Translations under genes and position numbers: made by a program
The notes under the pieces: model-generated
Seen by the model: the letters and a program-made list of their open reading frames with translations, nothing else
The model's database searches: none
What the model was told of the DNA's origin: nothing
Assembly (NCBI GenBank): GCA_016785225.1
Contig: JAFBJZ010000635.1
Span: 3,439,501-3,503,500 of the forward strand
DNA length: 64,000 nucleotides
Source of the DNA: Psettodes erumei
Lineage: Eukaryota > Chordata > Actinopteri > Pleuronectiformes > Psettodidae
Reading direction: 5' to 3'
In this document: positions 48,190 through 57,700 of the stretch, piece after piece
How positions within the stretch are numbered: the stretch's first letter is position 1
Layout of the letters: the number at the start of each line of letters is the position of its first letter

Positions 48190-51100
48190 CTGCAAAAAGG
48201 CATATAAAAACAGTTAAACCATGTTCCGCATGGGGAAGTTCAGCCACCACACATGATAGGATATTAAAACTTCCTTCATTACCAGTACTTTTTTTAAATG
48301 CTTCCAGACAAATTGTAGTTGAGTGCTGTGTGTTGAAAACTGTCATGTGCTGAAAGTTGGCATCAAACACCTCCACAGACTGACCATCTGGTTTACTCAT
48401 TCTGTTATCACATATTTCTAAATTTACATTATCCAGTTGCTTTTGTTAAATGCCAACACATTTTCATTTTGCACGCAACTACCCATACCCAACCTACATT
48501 GACTTCCTTCTTAATTTTGTTCATTAGCCAGAAAGCAGCCTACCACCAAACTGTAGCAACGATGCAAACCCCTGAGCCACCAATCAGGGAATCAGAGATC
48601 AGATCCACCAGACCAGTATCTGCTTCAATTCTAATCTTATTTAGGCAGCTGGCAGTAATCAGTTATCAGATCAGCCTGATGACACTTATCCACTTGAAAT
48701 ACAGTTTCATTGTCGATGGCATTACAAAAATCCACTGTCTACACTCCATTATATTCATTTAGTCAAGGTGAACTCATATTTTTACCTTACAAAAAAATAC
48801 CCCAATGAGTTCCTTGCAGTAAGATACATACATAGTGAATTTGTGGAAAAGATACCACTGGTATCAGATTGGTATTTGGTATCTGAGAAAAAGGTGGATG
48901 AACACTGGTTATAACGAGCAGAATTAAGTATATTTTTCTCATTATTCTCTCATTCTTGCTTTTTTCATGTCAAACAATAGATGGTTCCTCTTAAAACCAT
49001 CCTAAATCCACTTTAAACATTCGTCTTTGGTTTAACTGCTCGTACTTCTATGGCGCCTGCGAATACGTGTCTCACATAGACATCACTTTGTCTGAAAAGG
49101 TCAGAGGACAAAAAACTTGTCTTAGTTCACATGTCTGCAGTTCAAACCTCAACTGCAAAACTAAGCTGCGGGTTTCATACCGATGAATTCAAACGCCTCC
49201 TCAAAGTACTGGCGCAGGTTCTGCTTGTTGCTGTCGGTGGCGGGCAGGCGCTTGTAGATGAAGAGGCCCGTGTCGTAGTGGTAGAGCTGCAGGTGGGTGG
49301 TCACGTTCAGGATGTAGCCGATGTTCAGGCGCTGCAGCAGGTTGATGTCCTGAGCGTCGTGCTCGTTCCCCAGGTAGAGGAAGGGCAGGATTGGCGTCAG
49401 CTCCGCGTTCTCTATGTCCGGGGTGGAGGGCAGGGAGTGAGGTAGCGCCCCCGACAGGCCAGCGGCGGCACCCGTGTCCAGGCCTTCGTGAAGGTGCAGC
49501 GAGTGATCGCACAGGTTCTCGTGGCTCTGCCTGAAGCAGCTAAGGCCTCCTGTGACGACAAACACAAATCATGTCAGGCTGAAAGGCTGAGCAGAAAGGC
49601 AAAACATCTCACTTGAAAAACTGACAAAACTGCACTTTCTTAATGACTTTATTTTTCTTGTTTTATCCCGTGACCCCTCTTCAAACGCAAACTCGCCCTC
49701 GTCAGTCTCTTGAACATGGAATTAACACTGCCAGGGTTAAGGGTTCAACTCCTGCTGGTGTGATCCATGCTAAAAATACATGCACTCATGCCTCTGTCCG
49801 CCACATGGCACACGTTACGACAACTGAGCTTTGCAAACACACCTGATAAAGGCAATGACAACTGAGCTTTGAAGTACCAGAGAAATCTCCCAAGTCCAAC
49901 GACTGCACTGTCGCATTTGGTTGCGATTTGAATGTCTCCATTTGGATATTAAATCAATATGGGGGGATCACCAGTGTTTCCATTAGCACGCCGAGTTGTC
50001 TGTCCCGTCAGCTCTGTTTTGGGAACCAGAGACATAGCCAAAATACCTCCTAAGACGATTTCCACCAGCTAAACAAGCTGAGGAGCCCCCTTCGTTTATC
50101 TGCAGTTAAATAGATGTGCTGAATGTTTAGGACATCTGCACTTCTCCAAATAACTGTTGTGCACCTGTTACCAGTGATGCCAACACCCAAAGTTTCCCTT
50201 TAGCGCAAGAGTAGTAGGGTGGGGTGGCGAGTTCCTCTCACACAGAGAGTTCATCAGTTCATGTCTTTTTTTCACATCTCAAGAGTTGACATCATGGCGT
50301 GTGAGATCAGTGCAAAACCCCTCCAGTGTCCGGGCTGGTGGGCTCTCCTATCCCACTGTCAGACAGTATCCTGGTTATTAACGGCCAGAAACACAACTCC
50401 ACATAATTCCTAATGTTATTCTGCCTGCTGGATGTGTAAATGGACGATGTTTCGTACATGTTAGCCATATAAACTTTATTCAGTGTCAGTATATCAGTGC
50501 TGTGTTTGCAGCTTGTGCTTTAACATATATATATATAGTGTTGTATAATAGGTTTTTTTTCAAATTCATGACATAAAGATTTAGATATGTACTGAGCAGA
50601 ACAGTAAGAATAGACTGCCCTCTCTCTGGCAGACAAACGAATGTTATGTAATATTATCTCCAGACATATCTCTGCATTTTTATACAGCCATTTCTGATCC
50701 TTTATCAGCCAGTAGCCTGTATATATTCTGAGACCAATAACATGACAGATAGTATATCCTGTTTCATAGTTGCAAAACATTTATTGAGCGCACATAACAC
50801 AGTGAGCTGTGACAACTGCCCCCTGCCTGGCTCCAACTGAACCAGCATCTTTCTTCTCAGGTCAAACTCAACTGAGAAGATGCAGTTTTCATAGTAAACT
50901 GAGAATGAGAGAATCTCCAGAAGCAGCACGCTGCTGTCAGATGAAATCTGTCAAGCATGACTGTCTGTCATTATCTCCAACTATACTCGAGGGAAAGCAA
51001 GAAAAGTGCCTCTATCGCTTTCATAAGCCAGTGGCTCAGTTCCTGCTTCGAAAGTGCTGCCTCTGCCTCACTCGGCCTCTCACACCGCAGACCCACAGTT

Positions 51101-53294
51101 TCCAACCTTTACCCTTAAACCTCTCGACACAACGACGTGTTGTCTGTGGCGGTTCTGAAAGACTCCATGCAACCTATCGCTGCTCTTCGCTGAGCGGAGC
51201 ACACGATGTCCATGTTTACAATAAATCATGAGTAAGGGCTGCTGGCAACAGCAGATAATAGAATATGAATAAATGAGTAAATGCTTCAGCAACACTCATA
51301 CTGCAAAGACATGTACCAAATAGGTCTCCATTACTATTACTTCACATAATAATAATCCCCTGCCTACTTCCCCCTAGTTAGAACGCCCTCAGATATTTTA
51401 AGGAAGTGAAGAATTAATCACCATTTCATTGAGGAAGACATAAAATTATTATTAGTAGTAGTATTAATAATAATAATAAGAAGAAGAAGAATCATAATGG
51501 AATGCAGGCTCAAACAACACATTTTGTGCCTAGGGCTCTTGCAAAATGTTTGATCACAAAGCAGAAAGCCCAATTCACCAAACAAACACACAGGGACACA
51601 TGGGAGGTACTGACCGTCCCTGATATTGAAATAAAGGACTTGTAATGTAAATAAAAGCAAGCCTGAGCCACTTGATGCCATCAGCAGAAAGGACGGCTTT
51701 CTTTTTGCAAGAATTAAAGCAGTGGAAGAAAGAAGAAGGCAGTGTGCCCCATTCCCCCCACTGAGGCGAGCTTCACACAAACACTGCTGCAGGATGAGAG
51801 AACGGAGAGAAGCCTTGCCCGTCAAAGTACAGGGGAGGACGAGAACCAAGAGAGGAGATCAAGGTGCTGTGATCATACGGCTAGACGGCTGGCTGGGGGG
51901 CATGCAGAACCCGCTCCCCACCGCCACCCCCTTACATGACATACTGTACTGCTCCTGCTTCTAACACACTTTTGCACACACCAAAGATAGAAAACATGGC
52001 AGCAACCCAGGGACTGCTAACTCAACAGGCCGCCTTATTTACTAACAGCTGCCTCTCACTCCCTGCAAAATGCTGAATATGTGTCATAAAGAAAGCTGGT
52101 GAGGAGCGTGTGCACGTGTTTATGATGGCGATGCAGGCAGGCGTAGTCGTACGTGCAAAAACTGCTTCAGTCGAAACAGGATGATACAACAACAGCCAGT
52201 GTGTTGACAGGCAAAATCAGCTGATTGAAATGATAAAAGGTCAAAGTTTAACGGGCTTTACTCACGAAGAGCACATTATTATGCTGCCACACCACTTTCA
52301 TAACCGTTTACACTGCCACTAAGCTTGTACAGCTGCTAAACCAGACATTGCCTTCAGATGTCTAAACTGATTTACTCCCTCCAGAGTTCAACTAAAGCCC
52401 ATGAAATTGGGGTTTCCTATACCCTTTTTACACTGGAAATTCTTCTATCCTTCCTCAGCCATCCAGGCAGTTTTCATACCCAAGCTTTGAGAAACCTACG
52501 CAAGTATTACCTTTGAGGATGATGGGGTCCTTGCCCTCCCTCCTCAGCGACTCCAGGACCACATGCAGTGGCTGGGAGGATGTCAGCCGGTTGGGGTCCG
52601 TGGTGCTCTCGTCGTAAACCACGATCTCTTTGGAGAAGATGCCCTTAAAAGAGTCCTTGCCCTCGCGGCAGGAGATGAGGTCCAGCACAGTGATCTTGCC
52701 CTGCTGCAGCCGCCGCCGGCTGATCTTGTCGGAGCAGTTGATGTGCACTGCCCCCCGGATGTGGCTCTTGTTGTACTCCATGAAGGGCCGGCAGTCGATG
52801 ATGACCGGCACGGGCCCTATGGGGTGCCCCATGGGACAGCAGGTCATCCGCTTGGCCAGCTCATTGGGATGGATGACCCTCACTGTGGATACGGCCTTTG
52901 GAGTGCCCGAGGTGAGGCTCGGGGCGCTTAATGCTTCATGGTTGCTGACCATTGCGGTGGGGGGCCCGGCATAGCTGAGGTTGGGGCTGCTGGCGCTCAC
53001 CTGGCTGTGGCTGAGGCTCTGGCTGTCCTTCTCATAGGTAGTCACAGAGCAACAGCTGGCACTGCTGCATCCACACGACAACGAGCGCGTGGAGCCCTTG
53101 GATGAGGGCATATACGTTACAAGATTGGCCGTCGCCCGGATCTTCACCACGGTGGTGCTGATGACTGTCTTGCTGCTAGTGCTGGTGGCGATGGAGTCCA
53201 GGTAGCTGGTGTCCAGGCGCAGTTGGAGTTCCTGAGGTCGGATCGGCCTTGGCAGCGCCACCACAATTCTGTCGTCAAGAGGAGATGGAGGCAT
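47924..53294 (-). CDS. dusp10: Dual-specificity phosphatase 10 (MKP-5), three coding exons
   Basis: The coding sequence joins 53294-52511, 49549-49181 and 48189-47924 on the minus strand, 1419 nt in all, giving 472 residues plus TAA. Human DUSP10, as I recall it, has 482 residues. Both introns are GT-AG and in phase 1, and the reading frame is continuous. The start MPPSPLDDR matches the family start, although its context (C at -3) is weak. Residues 1 to about 150 are Ser/Thr-rich. Residues about 160-262 form the rhodanese/CDC25-like MAPK-binding domain (VIIDCRPFMEYNKSH at 164-178), with the basic kinase-docking cluster SRRRLQQ at 192-198. Residues about 305-455 are the DSP catalytic domain, with D367 as likely general acid and the P-loop HCQAGVSRS at 397-405 (nucleophile C398, R404). 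All catalytic residues are intact. From the family, the enzyme dephosphorylates JNK and p38 in cytoplasm and nucleus. No neighbouring coding gene is visible in the window. Confidence 0.97.
48190..49180 (-). other. dusp10: dusp10 intron between the second and third coding exons
   Basis: A GT-AG intron of 991 bp, AT-rich, with no repeat or motif that I recognise. Confidence 0.92.
49181..49549 (-). other. dusp10: dusp10 second coding exon (residues 262-384)
   Basis: The acceptor reads CGTCACAG|GAGGCC on the minus strand (AG at 49551-49550) and the donor ATCG|GTATG (GT at 49180-49179). The exon carries the linker and the start of the DSP fold (TPDIENAELTPILPFLYLG at residues 304-322), then the general-acid loop LPATDSNKQN with D367. 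An Ala/Gly-rich insert at about 288-295 (TGAAAGLSG) lies where the human protein is also Gly/Ala-rich. Confidence 0.95.
49550..52510 (-). other. dusp10: dusp10 intron between the first and second coding exons
   Basis: A GT-AG intron of 2961 bp. It holds an AAT/AAG trinucleotide repeat at 51446-51491 and otherwise unique sequence. Two chance ORFs of about 140 codons (50809-51231 plus, 51418-51849 minus) show no recognisable domain, and the minus one runs across the trinucleotide repeat, so I treat them as non-coding. Confidence 0.9.
51446..51491. repeat. AAT/AGT/AAG trinucleotide repeat in a dusp10 intron
   Basis: ATTATTATTAGTAGTAGTAT then (TAA)n and (AAG)n units over 46 bp. Confidence 0.85.
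52511..53294 (-). other. dusp10: dusp10 first coding exon (residues 1-261)
   Basis: This exon encodes the N-terminal low-complexity region and the whole rhodanese-like kinase-interaction domain, ending at ...DPIILK plus the first base of Gly262. The donor reads AAAG|GTAAT on the minus strand, so exon base 52511 is followed by intron GT at 52510-52509. The exon is noticeably richer in GC than its flanks. Confidence 0.95.
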
Positions 53295-53340
53295 GGGGAG
53301 GCCGAGGGCTGGACGTCTACGGAGAACTCAACAGGCCGCT
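53295..53340 (-). other. dusp10: dusp10 5' UTR part of the ATG-containing exon, with predicted splice acceptor
   Basis: On the minus strand the 46 nt before the ATG are preceded by a C/T-rich tract ending CCCACCCACAG at 53351-53341, a strong acceptor. This implies an upstream non-coding exon, the arrangement I recall for mammalian DUSP10. The 5' UTR segment carries an in-frame-independent TAG at 53319-53317 that would end an upstream ORF entering from exon 1. Confidence 0.65.
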
Positions 53341-54421
53341 CTGTGGGTGGGAGGGGGGGACAGGGACAAGCTGGAGCGTGAGACAAGGGAGAAAACCTTT
53401 GCAGAAAATCAGTTGAGGTGAATGAGTCCTGCAACCACCAACTCCAGGATCGAGGCTGTGAATGAAGAAGCAGAGAGCACGCACGACCTCCCGTCTGTTT
53501 GATCAACATGCAAAGTAGAAAACGGCCGCTGAAGCCAAATATTAGTAGTGTCAACACCTGCAGGGCAACACCCAAGTTTGGGGGGGTTAGGTGTGACAAA
53601 CTGGCCACTAATAATAAACTGTGAAATCATCACAGAGTCTTGTGTAACTGAATCACTTTGAGTGTAATTAATATGATTCATCCTCCAGATACTGTACATG
53701 TGTGTGATATTGACTTGACTGATCCAAAGCTTGTTCAACGAGAGAGAGAGAGAGAGAGAGAAGAAAAAAAAGATGAAATACTGCATCAACGCTACGCCGC
53801 AGTTTGGTCTCTCCCGAATGGAAAGTCGTAGTACAGAGAAAAGAGGGGTGGCATTTCCTTTCTGATCAGCAGCCTGAGCTTTTCCAAAAGCATGTCACCG
53901 TGGCACATTACGTAAAGACAGCCCGCCGAGCACTGGCCGTCCCGGCCGTCCCGGCCGTCGCCGTCCGTTACACCGACGGTGCAGGCTCAGCTCGAGCAGC
54001 AAATCATTCATGGCAGAAAAAATTCATTGAAGAAACCGGCATGAGAACGTGCCGTGAATGTGATGTGGCTTTTCTCTTTTATTCAGGACGAGACGAGCAG
54101 AAGAGCTGAAGGAAATCCAATTTCACACCATGATGAATGGAAAAATAAAATAATTAAATATGCCGTGGCTGCATTTTAAAGGGAGGGATTGTAACTTTGT
54201 CTCAGTGGTGGGATAAAGATAAAAAATAACCGCTGTAATAAAACACTGGCCGTGGAAATAATAATAGTATAGCAACGATAAATAACACTAAGCAGCCCGA
54301 AATGGTTGCAGCAATTTGATATTCCTCTTCATTAATAATAGAAATCTCTATGACTGTGCATTTCAACGGCAACTTGTGCCTTGGACTCCCATGACCAAAC
54401 TTGCCTTGTATTTCTGCTTAC
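53341..54421 (-). other. dusp10: Predicted dusp10 intron 1
   Basis: Intron bounded by GTAAGC and CCACAG in the proposed model. It contains a GC-rich block with a 9-bp tandem repeat GGCCGTCCC (53935-53961, three units, the last with one change), the bZIP palindrome TTACGTAA at 53908-53915, and a (GA)n tract at 53740-53762. If exon 1 is wrong, this stretch could itself be promoter DNA. ORFs here lack coding character. Confidence 0.45.
53740..53762. repeat. (GA)n microsatellite in predicted dusp10 intron 1
   Basis: Uninterrupted GA tract followed by an A-rich stretch. Confidence 0.92.
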
Positions 54422-54580
54422 CGGTGTGTGTCGCGGTCGACCGTACACGGATTTATTGTCTCCGCTCGCTGACAACGTCGCCTCCATTCAGTCCATCCCG
54501 GTGTTGTGGATCGGCAACATTTTTTAGTACTTTTACCCTGCTAGCCCCAGAAATAATGTTGAAGGAAGTCTGCCAGCCTA
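54422..54580 (-). other. dusp10: Predicted non-coding first exon of dusp10 (5' end approximate)
   Basis: On the minus strand a CpG-rich segment ends in the near-consensus donor CACACCG|GTAAGC, with exon base 54422 and GT at 54421-54420. Joined to the acceptor at 53341 it removes a 1081-bp intron. The exon contains two upstream ATGs: one short ORF starting near 54520 that ends within the exon, and one at 54487-54485 that stays open to the donor. The transcription start is not visible and the 5' limit of about 54580 is a guess. This model rests on splice signals and composition only. Confidence 0.5.
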
Positions 54581-54687
54581 CAGAAGTCGCGCAGCCGGAT
54601 TGACGCGACTCTGAGCCAATGCGCGACTTCATTAATATTAAATTGGATCCTTTTCGTACAGTGAGGTCCGGCCCCGCGATGGGAGGG

Positions 54688-54690
<3 letters not shown>
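54580..54690 (-). promoter_or_regulatory. dusp10: Candidate dusp10 core promoter: CpG-rich, CCAAT boxes, 11-bp inverted repeat
   Basis: Just upstream of the predicted exon 1 are a CCAAT box on the plus strand at 54616-54620, another on the minus strand at 54646-54642, and a CRE-like half site TGACG at 54601-54605. A perfect 11-bp inverted repeat GAAGTCGCGCA / TGCGCGACTTC lies at 54583-54593 and 54620-54630 with a 26-nt spacer. No canonical TATA box is evident; an AT-rich TTAATATTAATG lies at about 54629-54641 on the minus strand. Promoter identity is inferred. Confidence 0.45.

Positions 54691-54777
<87 letters not shown>
54691..54777. repeat. (TG)n microsatellite, about 43 units
   Basis: An uninterrupted TG tract of 87 bp, the longest dinucleotide repeat in the window. 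It abuts the candidate dusp10 promoter on its upstream side. Alternating purine-pyrimidine tracts of this length can adopt Z-DNA, and the length is expected to vary between individuals. Confidence 0.97.
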
Positions 54778-54780
<3 letters not shown>

Positions 54781-57700
54781 ACGGCCTTCAGTCCTACGTA
54801 CGAGCATCGATGATGTCACTGGCATCCAATCAAAAGGCTCTCCAGGAGGCTTGAGGAAGACGCCAAGGTGCCTTCACGTGCTGCTCGTACAATTCATAGT
54901 ACAGTGAAACGGAGCAATAGAAGAACATGACAGGGCGACTTTGTGTTGTAATGGCAGAAATAACATAGAGATGGTAGGAGTTTAATTGCCCAACTATTGT
55001 GCATGAGAGGAAATTATGTAATTCCTGTGGATTTTTTTGTGTTTAATATTATCTTTTCCATCTTGTGTTCTCAGAACTGCTTGAGGAACAGTTTGTTGGC
55101 GCAACAAAAAAAACCCTGAAGTCATATTCATTGAATATGTACACACACTTGTCCAGTAAAGATGGTTCTGATATTAACTGTTCACTATGAGAGTAAGATA
55201 CAGTATTTTCTGTTCAATTATTTCTGTCAGTTGGTACAAATCTGAGTGTTTTTAATAACGTTATTCTCATGACATCTTTTGTTTTACTTATTAAACAGAA
55301 ATCACCAAGCTCATACATTATCTCCACAGCTACAAGATCACTTCAATACATTTTTGAGCATTTTATTGGACAGTGGCAGACATTGCATATTAATTGACAA
55401 AATGCCAAACAACTCTGAAAAATATCTCTTTCTGGCCAGAGATATTAAGCACAAATCAACAAGCTTGTCTTCCTGCAATATCTTGTCTTCAATATTACAT
55501 TTCCTTCTATTAAAGCATCTCAATTTCTGGTACATTCTCTTTCTCATTTTATCTCTTCATATTTCTCTGGTCAGCTTTTTTTCCCCCAAATGAATCATTT
55601 GATAGCCCGGCTTACTAGATCTTGCTCTTGAGCAAACACTTCTAGATTTTCATATTCCTTTAGTTTCCCTTGTCCTGATATTGCTTTCCCCTGATTTCGT
55701 CTCTCTAATTTTGCAGTTACCACTTATATCACAGAGTACACATTGTATGCATCTGTTTTGAGGAAACTTACTTTGCTGATAACATGTCGGGACACTCAGA
55801 GCAATATGATAATGTTTCAAAACCACTCTTAAAGGCATCATCTGTGTGGTTTATGCTGAATGACTCATTTTAACTTAAATATTAACTATTAACCATGAAA
55901 CACTCCTGACAGTACCAGTTGTTGTTGTTATTCCCATCAAAACCAGTTAAGTGAAGTAAGACTGTATTCCTAGTTGGCAGCTGTGCCAATGTGACCAGTC
56001 AGTCTCCTCATATCATTTATTACTGACACATCTTGACTTATCGCTGAAGTTTGTTGCTTCATTTCCTCCCTTAATCATGTTATCAATTAAAAAATATATA
56101 TTTATTGCCTGTGCAAGATGACAGAAGTGATCTGTCTGCTTGAAGTGGTGGTAACATCATTGGTGGTAATAAGTTGGTGTCTTTGGCAGGAGTGCCGTTA
56201 AGCAAGTGCCAAGTTGGCTGACTATACAGTCCCATATGACAGGACCCATGTTGCGGTTAAAGGGTCTCACTGGCTTCAAACCCCAAATATAATCTGAGCT
56301 CTCTATTTATCCTCATTGGCAACTTGAAACAATGCAGGGCATGCATTATTGCTGCTATTTTTAGCCCTCTGTACACTTATTTATAAATGGACACAGCTGA
56401 TCAAAGCCTGTTCAGATTGGTGACTCCTGTTTCACTGTGTGATAAAGGGTAATGGGACATGTGCCCGATGCCTTTAGAGGAGACTTGAAAGGGATTTTTT
56501 TCCATTCAAGACCACAAAATGTGAATATGTTTGTCTTGTTTTTTTGTGTTTGGTGCATTTTGTGATTATTAAGTGGCCAGTTGATTTTCACATTCAGTAT
56601 TTATTCATTCAAAATCCTAAAGATTAATGGAAAATCTATTTTGCGGGGGGAGAATAAATAGCAGTATAAGGCCAATGGTGATCTAACCATCGAAAGTGTT
56701 ATTTGGAATACATTATTGATATCAGTAGACATTCAGATATTACCACAGAGTATTAAGGGTGTAAATCTGAGGTGATAAATGAGAAACAGACCCCTAAGGC
56801 AAACACTTAAAAGATCTGTTGGGAATTCAAACAGTGAATGCAGCGTGGCCAGAGCAGTTATGTAAATTTAACCAGTTCTGCCTGTGTGGCTGGTTTCATC
56901 TGGCCAAACGTTTGTCGAGCAGACGGCACGATATTGTCACCCTGTCTGAGAGTTACTTGGATGTACAATGAGAAGATGCTAAAAAAAAAAATCCAGTGAG
57001 CTCCATCACCAGAGTAAAGTTTGCACCATCAAAACTGTAAAAATGATCTGAACAGAGATTGGGGTTTCTGGTTTTCATGATGACATGTTGGTGATGTTGA
57101 TCAGGAACAGATCAGGCTGAATTACTGTGCTGTGGACGGTGTTGGTTTATAGAAGGACTTATTTCTGTAGATGAAAGATTTCTTAGTCAAATGTCAACCC
57201 TGTCTCTGAGAAAATACCGTCATATAATTCTAATTTCATGTCATGAAGGAAATGTTGCTGCCTGATTTCTGGTCATATCTTGAAACCCACGTGCAGTTGA
57301 GCTCTGTCAGAGTGAGAAAAAAACAACTACTTGTTTTTGTAGAAGTGCAAGATGTTTGTTTGGATTATTTTTATGCTTATTTTCTTCTTTATGCAGCTCA
57401 CTTTAACCACCTGTTGAATATGGAGAGATCCCAGAATTACACTGGTACCAGTAATTGTGTTGTCAGAGGAAACTGGAAACAGGTGGAAGTTTAAATGATT
57501 GCTGCTGATTAAATGTTCATAGATATTATAAGCCTTTTTAATTATTCATTTTGAATGTTCAGCAGGATGAGAAACATCATTTTACAACCATTTTACTTCT
57601 TTTTTTTGTGAGATCTTGAACTGGATTGAGCCGCTTGTCTTCCTATATAAATGTCAGCCTGTGGAAAACATGACAGAGAGTGGCGTTGTGTCTGCTCAAA

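Noticed and set aside
50809..51849. Two ORFs of about 140 codons on opposite strands inside a dusp10 intron
   Set aside because: No domain, no splice logic, and the minus one crosses a trinucleotide repeat. Length is within chance for 64 kb.
54541..54907. ORFs composed of Cys-Val or Thr-His repeats
   Set aside because: Artefacts of the (TG)n microsatellite.
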